Source of the DNA: Enoplosus armatus
Lineage: Eukaryota; Chordata; Actinopteri; Centrarchiformes; Enoplosidae
Assembly (NCBI RefSeq): GCF_043641665.1
Contig: NC_092183.1
Coordinates: 15,524,501-15,588,500, forward strand
Direction of reading: 5' to 3'
Length of the DNA stretch: 64,000 nt
Shown here in pieces: positions 38,054-52,159 of the stretch (position 1 is the stretch's first letter; every line of letters starts with the position of its first letter). The position numbers and the translations under genes were made by a program. The notes beneath the pieces are model-generated. The model made no database searches. It saw only the letters and a list, made by a program, of their open reading frames with translations, and had not been told where the DNA came from.

Positions 38054-41000
38054 CATGTGAGGTAGTGGAGAAGAGCTGGGAACTTTAAGATCCACACCTG
38101 ACCCATTTCTCCTTCAAATTCAAGTGGTTTTGTCTTCTGTGAGACACATTTAATTAAATTCATATTTGCAAGCGACCCCCATCCTGACTGCTCCTGTAAA
38201 TGTGCACAAGACCAGAGAGCCGGCGAGCTTGGACAGTCAGAGACAGGGCTTAGCTTAATGAAGGCAGTAGGCAGAAACAGTGACCAGCTTCTACGTTGCC
38301 TTGTTACTGAGCCGTGCAGAAAGGAGAGCAGGGAGCTCAACTACAACCTCGTTTTAAGGCAAAGACGTGAACCGATTTTCCAAGATCAGCATTTAGGAGA
38401 GACAAGTAGATCACTGCTAATCAATTTAATGCCATAGCAGTGTGGCAGAGCTTCAAATCACAACAGACAATGGCTTCAGTGATTGGATTTGCCTGTTATA
38501 GATTAGCTCCAGATTATTGCAACCTTGTTAAAGATGAAATGGAAAAGTGATTATACTTCTGATCTGAATCGGCATGTTAATTGACATATTTGCCGAGACT
38601 TGCTACCATGCTGACATAGACTAATAACACATATTTGACCAGGAAAATCAAATCAAATGTTAAGTATTTGAAAAGAGAAGTAATAAAAACCTAAATAAAT
38701 TCTTATTCTTGCCATAAACATGCCATCCCCATCACTAATCAGCACAAGTCAGTTCTTCAGCAGATTACAATACACTGGCGATACCTTGCTCCCACAGTAT
38801 GTTAGTTGTATATAACATTTCCTTATACTGCATGATTGGTAAAACTATCTGGTTACAAGTCACATTTTTTCCCATGTAGCTGCACCTGGAGATATTTTTT
38901 CTGTAAAAATACACTGTCCCATCTGCCACAAAGTAGAACCACAGTAGAGACAGTAGCATCTCATCTGCTCTAAGTAAGATTCTAGAAATTTGTCTTCTTT
39001 TCCCAAATTAAATTCTGGTGTTGGGTGTGGGCAGTGGCAGGAAATCGTCTCTACCCACAGGAAGTGATGAATTCAAACTGTCTCCTAAGCAGCAGTTAGA
39101 CAGCAATGCGGTCAGAGAAAGATGTCTTGTCCCTTTTGGTACTTGGTGTATGTAATTATTACAGACTGTAAACTGTAGAAGAGTTTGCTGAGTGCTGATT
39201 AATTATGTCAAATTACATGACTTCTGGATATTCAAACCTAATTTACTTTCTGGCCAATTGGGGGCAGCGCAACAAGTTTTAACACTTTTACACACATTTA
39301 CAACATATAAAGTTGACATGGCGAACTTGCAAACTGTGGCTTATTTACACAACCAGCACGGATTAACACTAGCATTCATTCAGTCTTGTTTCTGGCTACC
39401 TGATGAATGTAACTTCTTTTAGCTCTGATTTGATCTGGCTCTTTAGCTGCTACATGCTCCACTTTCTTCACCAGTTAGTTGCTGACTTTGTCTGTTGTTT
39501 GGTGCTGGGCAGGTAGAATATATACATAGGGTTTTTAAAGCTAATTACACATAGTCATTTTATCCATCCAAAAATATTCATTATAGCAGCTTTAAGTCCA
39601 ATTCTATAACAGTTACCTGCTGCTACTAACCTGCAAAGTGAAGCTCATGATATGATATGACTACATGTATCAAAGTATGTCTTTGTGACTTTACCTGCTT
39701 AGTGGCAATCAAATCAAATGTGGAAATGCTCCATTAAAATCAGACCAGCGCTGTCTGAAGCATAACAACTGAAATACGAACATTGTGAAGATACTGTAAA
39801 TCTCACGACACATCACATTTCTCCAAGTTTTAAAACTGGAGCAAATTGCTTTCTAAACGAATGACAGTGACGTAGTTTCGCGCTTCAGTCTGAATGGCTC
39901 AACTTGTCATCAGACCTGGCTTCACAAACACTGTTGAATGCGGGTCAAACACTGGCATTTGCACTAGGGACGGGAATAATATTAAATGCTGCTGATAATG
40001 AAGTGAAATTTATGTGACTGGCTACCTGAGTGGTTAAAAAAAATAGAGAGTGAGAAAAATGAAAAATGAAATTCTTGGCAGTGATTTCGCAGTTATATCT
40101 ATGGAACAATAGTTGACTAAAGTCCCTGGATCAACTAATGTCTCACAGTGAAACAAAAACAGGTTCAGCAGAGTATGTTATACACATCTGTCCTGTATTA
40201 AACATAAGATAATAACGTCTCCTATTTTTGGTTAAATTTGACAACGATTTCTGGATAACTTGATAGACAAATGAACAAAGGAAAAATAAGAGCAAACCGC
40301 CCGAGATTGAAACATACCCCCCTCTCCAACTCCACCATGGAGGAAAATTACAGAAAGAGAGAGAAAATGAGTGAAAGAGAGTGATGGGGTGACAGGAGCG
40401 TAGCAGAGACAGATGAAAGCTTCGGGTGAAGAGAAGAGAGTGAAAAAGGGGGATTAGAGAGACAGAAAGAAAAGGCAGATGGGGAGGATGGAGGTGATGG
40501 GTGCGAGCGGATGAGCCCCAAGAGGAATACTCGTGAGATCTGTAAACTTTCATATTCTAATGTTGAAGATTCTCACTGAGCGTTGTCTCAGTTAGCCAAG
40601 CACCCTGCTGTGACCTCCTTCTGCAAATTAACACAAAACCCCACAACGAAAACAGCCGGGCTAAGCTAGACCCGATTGCTACCATTCTCTAAGAGAAAAA
40701 GCAAATGACTACACGCTGTGCTGAAAACACAACATATAGAAAGGAGAGAATGTAAGATACATAGGCCTACTATGCCTCGGAGTATGCACTGAATTTCATT
40801 ACATTTTTATAAATGAATTTCAATGGGCTCTGTGTGAGAGGTAATAACAATGGAGAAGTAATCCTAGATTGAACTAAGTCACAGTCAGGAAGTTGAAATA
40901 CTGTAATTATCTCCTGGATATGCTTACCTACTATAAAAGACTAAATTGCTGCCTTAAATCTCTGCTGTGTGTGTTCAAAGCAAAGAATAATGTTAGTAAA

Positions 41001-44000
41001 AGTGACACTGTGAAGTATCTACTGAGAGCTATAGTGTCTTTGAAGCACTTTGCTTTCAAGCGAATGGAACACTTAAAGCAATAAGGAGAAATAAAGTGAC
41101 TCCTCTAAATTTCCCATGGACGAAATAGTTGTAAGACATTACAATAAATTAGAGAAGCAGTAAACTCCAGTTTGGCAAAGCTCATAAAGTTTAGTTACAG
41201 CCTAACTTTCAATGCTGTACCTGTGTTTTGTGTTTGTTGTTAATCAAAAATGTCATCAAATATGTGTCACTCACTACTTGTGCTTCTTTGCTTATGCAGC
41301 TTGTTGGGCATATGTTGTAATGATTTTTGAGACGTTTTTCTTTTCTTAGTTTGCCATAATTGTGCAGTATATATGACTGATGCAATACAGGCAGTGACCG
41401 CGGTAACCACAGGTACAGAGGCAGCTACCCAGTACAAAACTGAGTCACAATACTACTTAGCAACATGCATCATCATCATGCATTAGCTATTAGTTTATTA
41501 TCAGTCGTCATTAAAACAGGTCAGTTTTAAAGGGTTTGCATTTTCTATAGCCCAACCAATACTTTATTTTTGAGGTTGATACTGATATATATATATATTT
41601 GGGAGTTTAAAAAGTCAAATAACTACATATGGCAGATGGCTTGATACCCCTAGATTTGTTTTTATGACCAAGAAACACACTCTGGTGGACAAACTATGTA
41701 ATGTTGACACTGTAAATTACTGTACTGCAATACCAATATATCTGTAATAAGGTGGGCTATGTAATTGTATGGTGTCGCTGTTATTTTGTCAACCCCCTTT
41801 ATAGTAATCATATGATGGGACTGGCTTGAGGCCTGGCCTGTTGTTTACAATGGTTTACTTTTTTGTTTGTGTCCTTGCCCACTGACACTCAGCACTATTC
41901 TCTCATGAAATCACACTGAAGGCCACAAGAGCAACACAAATCACAGACACCTGTCTTTGACTCAGACGTAAGATCATCAACATTATCATCATCATCACGG
42001 CCCGTCTACAGCGAAGCCAAGCGGCCTCTCGCTCTGCAATCAAGCCTTGAAAAAGCCCATCATCAAACAGACGCCCCCTGTGGATGAGGAGAGCGATGGC
42101 AGCTCGGGCTCCAGACAACTCTGGCGAGAGTAGAGAGGGACCCCGCCATAAAAGAGAGCACAGCGATCAAGCTGCTGCCCCTGCTGAGGACAGCCCTGTG
42201 TGTGACAGCCAAACACTTTCCCTGATTAATCAAGCCTAGCAGCGGGGCTTTACGTGCCATTAAGAGCCTTGCTAAATGACTTCACTTCATTCATTAAAGT
42301 GGAGCATCCTCTGCGGGTAGAGCGGGCTCTGCTTGCCAGACAGACAGACAGACAAGTGAAAGCTGGGAGAGAGATGGTGGTAGGGCAGCGATGAGGGTGG
42401 TGGGGGCACTGAGGCAAGATAAACAACGACAAATATAGACCCATTACAATGCTGAATAATTCATCTTATACACAGGGCTTCAGGAAAACAACAGAGAAAA
42501 AAAACAACAACAGCCCAAACAACCATGGGGATTATGGTGCCTTTATACAGTGAGGAGCATCTTCAACAGGGCTATTTATGCTCGCACCTTGTCTGTCACT
42601 TTACGTGGAAAATCAGATTCCAGTGGACAAATCCCTGATGCATTTTCATTAAGCAAAAGTATAGTTTTAATGAATCTGTGCAGGGGAGTTGGACAGCTAG
42701 GTGCGAGTGGATTAATTGTTTAAGTAAGTACTGTTAGCTGCACACAATAGACGCTTCGTTTGAGATATTCTTTCAACACGTCTGCAAGCACACAATACAC
42801 ACACAAACGAGGATATGTACAGTAAAACTCATACGCACACAAAGTTTGAAAGAGGCAGAGAAAAAAGCTTGAAAAGAGGAAGATTACGGAATGCAAAGGC
42901 AACAATATACACTGATAGTGTCGAGAGAAGGACAAAGATAGGTAATTCACCAGTCAACAGAGAGATAAAGATGTAGTGATGGAGAGAAAGATAAAGAGAT
43001 AAAGATGAGCAGCAACAAGAGGACCAGAGGGTAGAGACGAAGAGAAAGAGCATGGAGAGAGAAGAAGAGGGAGACAGAAAGAGAAAGAGAGACAGAGAGG
43101 AGGGAGAGAGTAAATGATTAATGAAAGGAGCTGGGAAGCGCAGCGAGGGGAGGTCAGGACGGAGCAGGATAGGAGTGATGCTGCAGCATGTGAGCAACAC
43201 TGAAAAGGACAATATTAAGAGCCTGCCTGCCGCTGTCACACACCTTTATCAAGGAGGATCTCTGAGAGAGATTGAGCAGGTATTAGGCTGACGCATCCCT
43301 TTAACACTAGATTTACGTGAGTGGAACTGAACCCAACATGCAAACACTGTGAGAACAGGAGGCTGACTTGTTTTAATTTATAAAGACAAACACGAGTTGG
43401 TCACTATGTCTTTGAGAGGTTTTGTGTTGATATTTACACAGCAGAGTGTAATGATAGCATAAAACAACAACTGCAAGTGCATCAAATAACATCGAAACCT
43501 TCATGTAGATAAAGTTTATATCATCATATAGAAGAAAACAACCATCAGCATTGAGATAATTTATTATTTAAAGTGTGAAAAGACTGTACAAAGACTTCCA
43601 TTAGGCTGCTTCAACTTCTGGCGATATCTCAGTCAAATACATGCCTTCAATTAATCCCCAACTGGCAGTGTGGTGTAGCTCTATCGCTGGCTGCTTGCTG
43701 ATGCATTTCTAATTGGTATTTTTGCTGATGGTCACAAGTTAAATCTATATTCTCCATTACCCTTCCTCGGCATTCCCTGGGGTCTCTCTAATGGCTCCTG
43801 CTAAAGGCAGAGCACTTGTATTGAGATATTCATATAAAGTGTATTCTCTCTGACGCTGACTGGCCTCTGTGTAGACTTTAGCTACAGGTTCGGCGCATAG
43901 TCGAGAGCTGGGAGGAGCAGTGAAAAGTTCACTCCAGCTTTGAAGATTAACAAAACACGTGTCATAATCCCGCATAGAAACAGCCTGAGGAGAGACACTC

Positions 44001-47000
44001 ATACTCAAATAAACTGTGCTTTATCTGCTCATGTTCCCTGTTTTGTCTCCACTGAGATGGTCTCACACGCTACTTTGCTGAGCAAATGTTTGTCGTAGCC
44101 TTTATCCCTCTCACTTCCACAACACATAGTAAAGCCCTCAGTAGAGCATTGGCTGGATGACAGGCCTGAATGCTCCAACACCGGCTTGGCAAAAATCGGC
44201 TGCGCTGGCTGCGAACACTCGGGTGAGCGAAACTGGCTGACTTCAGAACTGTGTGAGAGGTTGACCAGCCACACAAATAAAGTCTCTGTGACATTACGCA
44301 GGTGGTTGATAAATGCTGTCACATGGGTTAACTGCCCTCGAGGGATAATGATGTTGACATGCAGCATTATACTGTATGTCCTGCAATCAGCTGATAAACA
44401 CATTAAGCTGAAATGTTTTTCATAGTTCACATAATATAGGACGCTAAACCATACACGTGGCTGTAAACAGTGAAACAGCTGTCAGGGAAATGTTCCTCCT
44501 GCAAAGAGAGGAATTTGCCAGCAGAAAGGTGAAATGTCATGCGTAGTAGTATAAGTCACAAGAATGAAGCTCATATCCTGAGAGAGAGGAAGACTCCTGC
44601 ATTCTTTGGCTCACTTCAGTGTAGACCTTGTGTTTACCTTTCATTAACTAGAGATCCCAGAGTCCTCTCCTCCCCCTCCCCACCCTTGGGACAGTCCAAT
44701 GCAAGGGGAAAATAAATGCTGTAAAACAGCCACTTGAAAGACAAATATTAACAAAGATCATAATGTTTGAGTTATAAATTGTTTAATCGCAGGAACAACA
44801 ATGCACAGTTTTTGTTTATTTCTGCTGATCGACAAATCGACCAATCACCTTCAGTGCACAACAGTGTTGCAATAAACAGTGACCCATCCTGAATATGCTT
44901 TTCTGATCCTTTATGAGAGAGAAGAATAATGTGAGCTCATGTTGTAACCCAAGCTACATGGTGAACAGGACGCAGACTGATAACAGCAAACTTATCAAGA
45001 GACTCTGACCACAAGTCCAACTGTAGTTGCAAACCTCCACCCTGTGTTGTGAGGACAGCACAGACTGTGTCTCGAAAAGACTACACCCAAACCTGGTTAT
45101 CAAATATGTTGGGCATGAAAAATAGCAGACAGACAGAACCCAAAGTCTAACAGAGAGAACAGAAAGCAAACTCTAAATGTCAGCAAAATAATGTGTAAAT
45201 CACATTCTCTATTTGAGATAAACTGTAAAATAAATCATTGTTAAATAACTTGAAATGAAGATTAGAATGTAAAGCACAATGTAGACGAGAGAGTGTTTTA
45301 CTTAAGATGATGACTGAGCTGATGCTATAATCCAGAGAAATTTAAAATGAGCAGAGAAGCTCAGTATCACGTTGTTACTGTCATGACTGAACCTGTGAAC
45401 ACTCTGCATATAGAGCCTTGTTCTTCTAGAGTATCATAATTACAGGTGTTGGTGTACGAATGTCTCGACTTATGATAAAGAACTAATGTATAGTTACAGC
45501 CTCACGTTACATTAAATGTAAAACAAAAATGACAGATTGTTAACAAAATCAGAAAAAAGTGGGATCTATGAGGTTGGTATGAAATTGGTATGACTTAAGT
45601 AGTTATTTATCCGCCTTTTTAGGGTTACAACAATTTTTTTCATCAATGATTTACTGGTTTATAAAATGTAAGAAAATAGTGAAAATGCCTCACAATTTCC
45701 TAAAGCCCAAGGTAATGTCATCATATTGCTTGGTTTTTGTTTTTTTTCCAAAAGTTAAAGATGTTCAGTTAACTATCACGAGACTCACAGTTCTAGTTGA
45801 CAAGATCCATTAAAACAAGTGCACATTTTTCTGTTTTTTGTTTATGCTCCTGGTTTCATGTCACTGGCTGTAGTCAAATAAAACTAAAATGTACGCCTTG
45901 ATGATGGCATAAAACTATTGATAATTGCATCATTTTGCATTGTGTTTGTGTATCAGTGAAGATACTGGCTGTGAGTTCAGTGGGTGGTGTGTACCAGACT
46001 ACAGAGACTGACTGGTGGCAGTTCTGGCAGGATACACTTCCCCCACTCGCAATTCGAAAACAGCAAATTAGTGCAGCTGCAATTAAGACTTGAACAGACA
46101 ATACAATAAAAAGGAAGCCTGATACAGGCACAATCAGACAAAGTGAAACAGTTCTTGTTCGTCAGCAGTGCAGAGACTCTACTGCCTCACAGAGCAGACA
46201 ACAATGCCTTGGGCTGAGATAACAGGAAATGCCAGCTTATCAGAGAGAGGGAGAAACAGAGGGAGATGGTGAGAGAGCGTGATGGGTAGCTCACTGTTTA
46301 CCAACAGACTAATTGAGCAAAAATCCAGTTGTGTCCTTTATATAAAAATCTGTCATTTACACATGGGTTTCAGCCTGTAAGTTTTTCTACACATGAAATT
46401 TGTTTGCAGATCATGTAAAGTGGATAAATCAAATAAAAGCGGAGGCAAATCCATCACTTTCTTAATTTGAGTTCCATTTCATTGGCTTTGATTTGTTTAG
46501 ATTGAGTCACCTCTCGTGGGGAGTTTGTTTAATTTCACAGCTGAAAGAACACCAATGATTTTTAGGAGTGTTTTCCTTGTTCAACTTTCTCTACAAGCTA
46601 TTACAGTAAATCTTGAATGCAACACAGCCATAAAGCCCAGAATATTAAACCGCTGTTTACAGAGAGAACTTGACGACAACACTTAGTGATCATACAAGGT
46701 TAATTACTGTATTCTTTTAGAATCTACTTTCAGAGTCTCACAGTAAGAGGGGAGTTTCATGGATTGTGAGTGTAGAGGGTACACTGAGCAGTTCTACATG
46801 TAACAAAAAAATCCCAAACTCTGTATACAAAACGACCAAAACATTGACAGACAACAAAATAGACTAAACATTAGAAACACCTCTTAGTATAACACAAAAC
46901 AATACTACAGAACTAGGGCTAAAACTAACTAACTAATTATGTTGTCTATAAAATATCAAATACTGAACAACACCCCTCACAATTTCCAAGAGCCCACAGT

Positions 47001-50000
47001 GAGGTTCTCAAATTCAAATACACCATGATATAGAGAAAGGAAGCAAATCTTCACTAAATAAATTAACGGTAAGTTGATTGTCAAAAGTGGCTGATGAATT
47101 GTCGATTGACTAATTAATTAATTGACTGATCATTTCATTCAAATAGATAAAAAGTAACTGTAGAACAGACCGAAGTTGAATCTACACCTCTCTGAAACAA
47201 CAGTGAACACTGTAATGAAGGACATGTTGAAGGGCTGTGGTATTAGATGATGTTAATTTTAGCTAAGTGTACCTAATAAAAGAAATGGTGACTGAGTGTG
47301 TGAGCTCTATAAAAAACATAAACACACACAATTGACCATTCGCTAAGAGTTCATATAGAGATCACAATGGTAACGGTGGACAATTTACCACTGAAATGTC
47401 TCTCATTTAGCCTGATAAAGCAACAACTGTCTCTGGCAGATTTGATCAGTTGTAGCTATCTAGCTAATTAAGCTAAAATGAGCTTCATGAGTTGGTTGAC
47501 CCTTTAATGTTACGAGCTGTAAAAGAGGTCTTAAATGTGCACTTGGTGGCAACATTCATGATATTGTGCTGAAAGCTGCATGTCCACCGGCAAAAAAGTC
47601 ACCATCCTCACCAGTCGATGATCCATAAAACATGGAAATAAAGGAACAGCATAGTCAGTCATAGTATTTTAAGTATGAGAAGGAAAAATATATCAGAATA
47701 TATCAGATCGTTATTTTGTTGACTGCCGCTGTTTAGAGGAGGGGTTTAGCGAACTATTTCACACATAATCATGTTGCTGTTTACATACTTCTTTTCAGTA
47801 GAATGAGTTGTTTTACTTTGCGACCATCTTTCTTCATCTCTTACACACTTACATTCTCTTCTACACACTTTAACACACACAGTGGGGGGCTGGGGTGTTT
47901 CCTCGTTGCCACCCTCTAACTGAGCCCAGCCGACGCCTCCCTGCCATACAGTAGTGTGCCGGACCTGGAATGTCACTCTCCTCTCCCGCCTGCTCGGCAG
48001 ACCGTCCAGCACCACACCGTCATTGTTCAGCTCACACAATGCAACATTCCACAATCAGCAGCAACTCCAACAAAACCAGAGGGAGAAGGAGACGACTGGG
48101 AGGACAGCACTGCTCTAATCTTATAGGATTAGAATTCCTTTCTACGAGATCTAATAGGCCTCTATTCTTTTGAACAACAAAGCTTCGAGATGAGATTAAA
48201 AAAAAAACTGATACAGATGAAGGCAATCTAGAGCAATTTAGAGAAGAATGCGAGGCTATTAAGGCCACAGAGGCTCTAGAGGAAGTATAAATAAATGACT
48301 AACCATTCAGAGAAGTACAGCTTGCTGCAACATGAGGTTGTATAAATTAGCAATAAAATGTGTGCATCAAGATGTCTGTAAATAAATATTATTAGAAAAG
48401 ACAATACTGGTTGTACTTATTCCCACTTAGTTAGCTTCCAACACTGGAGCTTCTCACACTCATCTACAGTCCCACTGATGCCCAGCTCTGCACCTTGTGC
48501 CGCTCATTTATCCTTCCTGCTTCTCTATGGTGGAGAAATGGCATTTAGTGGACCTCAAAAAGGCAAGAACTCAATGTCAAGAGATTTAAATCCTAAGCGA
48601 GAGGACATACAGCCTTGCTTTCAAAGGGGAGAAAATGTCATGGAGGACTTTATAGGGATCAGTGGACAGACAGGCCTGTATGTGGTCACGTAAGGACGGT
48701 AGATTTATGGAGAATTAAAGTGAACAACTCTGTGGCTTAATTTTACAAAACAGACAAGGGACAATTGAGGCCAAGACATAGAAGAACTGAGGGCTATGCA
48801 GACAGAAGGCACAGTAAGAGAATATGTGTGTTTGTGTGTGTGTGTGTGTGTGTGCAGGAGAGAGAGGGATACAGAGAGAGAGAGAGAGAGAGTGTCTGAA
48901 GCAGTTCCTAAGCCTGGCCGTCACGCATGCTTAACCTTGCGCTAGCGCCTGTGCGATGCAGCTTGCATATCAATGATGGAGGAATATCAGCAGAGAGGTC
49001 TCCAACCAACCTCCACTATACTCGGCAGGCAGGGGAGGCACAGCAGCATCTGCACTTACACTATGGCACTTATAATAGAAGTGCAAGTTAAACCACTCTG
49101 GTCAGCACAAGAGCAGTTGTCATACAGTAGAAGTGAGTGTAACACAGCTGACTTATGTTGATATAAATAGGGGAAAAGATGACTATTATATTAGTGAACA
49201 GGTAAAGTAAATAATGTAAAATAATTTGTTTCTGATAAACGTAAATGTTGGACTAAAAAAAATAAAAGCAGTAAGCAGGCTTTGGGCTTTTCTCAACCGA
49301 GCCTATAGACAGTAAGTGTTGTTTCCAACAGCAGCATTTACTTTTGGACTTTTGGCTGGAACTCTCAGGTTACAGGAAGCGCTTTGAGGGAGCGTCCATA
49401 CCGTGCTGTGGTTTGGAGCAAAGCTCTGCATATTTGGTGTCACAGGGGCAACAAAAAACTTCCTGACAAAACCACAAGTCCTACCACTAACAACGTGAAC
49501 AAAGCCTGACAGCACGGATTGCCGTTCCCAGTCATGGTCAACAAAGCATACTATGAAATGCACCCCCCCCACCCCGCTTCATGTCTCACACTCATCTACA
49601 GTGCACCGATCTGAATCCTCCACTCCCCAAATGTCAGTATCTCAATCCCAAAGATAAACCTGATACACTGTAACTATTGCAGACGGGAGGAGAGGAGAGG
49701 AGAGAAGGCAAAGGAAAGATATGATGTGATGGTGTGTTTCTAATTAAAACAGAAGCATTCAGGGACACCCATGGGGTCCTAAGGGACCAGCACCGGGTGA
49801 TAAACTCACTCATCCGTACCATCCGTCTTTTGAGGGGAGTGATAAAAGACTTTCAGGATGCTGTGCCCTCTCCTCCTCTCTTCCCCTTCTTTGCCACATG
49901 CTATCTGATGTTGATGGAGGCCTTTTGTCACCTCGATCCTTCCCAAGGACCCCAAGGCGTCCTGTGAGGGTGCCTTCTACAGGGTCCTCTCTGTTGATTG

Positions 50001-52108
50001 ACACGTCAACCCTTTTCCTGCCTGCGTCGATCAGAGGCTGCCCCCCCCCCCACCTCACACAGCTCAATAAGAGGCCGCTGCTTTGATAGCAGTTCTGTGG
50101 CAAGTTACATCTCTGGCAGCAGGGATAAGAGAGAGACTAGGAGGGATGCCAGCAGATAAAAGAGGACTTTTAACAGCCTCTATGTGTTCAGCAGGTTAAA
50201 AAGTGTTTTCTATCAGGGCCTTGTCAAACTGTCATCATCACTTTCGTTTGAAGACAGCTCTGTATACCCAGAAAAAAAAGAAGAAAACATATCAGAGCCC
50301 CATGTCTTCTCTGGTTTTCTTGTAATCCCAGATTGATGCTAATCTAAAACGCTGTGAGGATTAAATACATCGGCGGCAGTTTTAAGTCGATATCTTTCTC
50401 TAACCGACAGTGTTGGTGAAAGACCACAATGGAGAGCGGCGACAGTTCTCTGTGTTCTCACAGTTGTTCACATGCATCTAATGAGAGCTGGAGAGGCTAT
50501 TAGCTGCGTAATGATCACTAGATGTTGTAGTTCACATTCACACAGGCAGCGTGACAGACAGATGGAGGTTGATTTGGAGGGATGGAACATATGGGGAAAG
50601 TGCTGTAAGCAGACAGCTCAGATGGGCTTACACACTCGGTACGCTCTCTGTTAACCCAAAGCAGCAAAGGGCGGAAAAAGATACACACACACTATCACAC
50701 ACTTTTATATTGTTCTCTGTCGACTTAAACAGGGAGGAGAACAGTTTAGCTGAAGCTGAGGCCCACCATGTGGCTCTCATGTATGGGGTGAGGGGTTTCT
50801 CGCTGGCGCTTTTAATTCCGTCACTGGACTTACGCCAACAGAACCAGGTGTGGCCACTTACCAGTGTAAGTGATCCACAGAGAGAGTGGGATGCGTGTAG
50901 AGTGCAGAGGTCCGACACACAGCCATTATGGAGCATTAGACCATGAGGTCCTGCAGGATATCACTTGACCTTGTCTGACCTGGACACAAAAACTCTCTCT
51001 TTCCCTTTTGATCTTTTCGTTCAGTTGTTCTTTTTCAGTTTTCTTTAACCTCTCAACTGTTGAACTTTATGTCAAATTTTAAATTTATTTTCCTACCATT
51101 CATGTTTGATGCTCATTTTCCATACTCAGCCTCTCATTTTAGCTGCAACATGTGTTTCTCCTCTGGCTATACTCTTTTGTTCATGATCTTACACATGCTC
51201 TTCCTCTCTCTTTCCACCAATGAGTACGCCTCTGTCATTTCTCAAGGACACTGAGATGCAGTAAACAAACTAAAAACTCATCAATTACATTCATCAGGTG
51301 GCAGCTGGCAAGGACAAAATCAGATTCCCTGCACAGTCGATTGTGAGCGTACAGTATGTGTGTGTGTGAGATACTGCTCTATTTTTATTGTAGTTCTCCT
51401 GTAATGCGACTCACTGTCAAAGCCAGAGTGGCAGCCTGAATTGCTTCTGTCGGATAAACACTCCCAGCATGCACTGCTTTGCCTCAGTCTGCGCAATGCT
51501 GCATTGGCAGCCTCCTGGCAGGATTCTGAGGTGTCTCGGTTCAGAAGTAGCTGTGCGTGTGTGCGTGTGTGTGTGTGTGTACGTATGTGTGCAGAATGAT
51601 GATCCTTACAGCTCCAGAAATGCTTAAGTCTGCACTAGATTTATGGTTGGCAGCTGAACCACAGACTGAACGACAATGGCACTTATGATAGTTGGACTTT
51701 TCACTAACTGTGAGTTTACAGTTTGTGCTTATTAATCTGATGAGTAAAAAACAAATAAAACACAGGTTGTACTTTCTAGGATAAAGTCCACAAAGCCAGA
51801 TAAGTGCTATATGTCTGTGAGACCAAGAGAAATGGAGAGAAGCGAGAAGCATATGTATGCGTGTTTTAATCAGTGTTTGTTTCGTGATTCATTATGCACA
51901 CAGAAAAGAGAGGGGGGGGGGGGGAGGAATGTGTACTATGTGCTGCAATGCAACTCACTCAGGACCACAATCCCAGAACTATGTGGAATGTGTCCTCTAA
52001 CTGCCAGTGACTGAAACCTACACTCGTTGAACAACTGCAGTACACAGCCAGTGGTCGTGTACTGTCACTCTGAATCAAAATCAAGTGCAGACCGTAACAC
52101 AGGTACAG

Positions 52109-52159
<51 letters not shown>

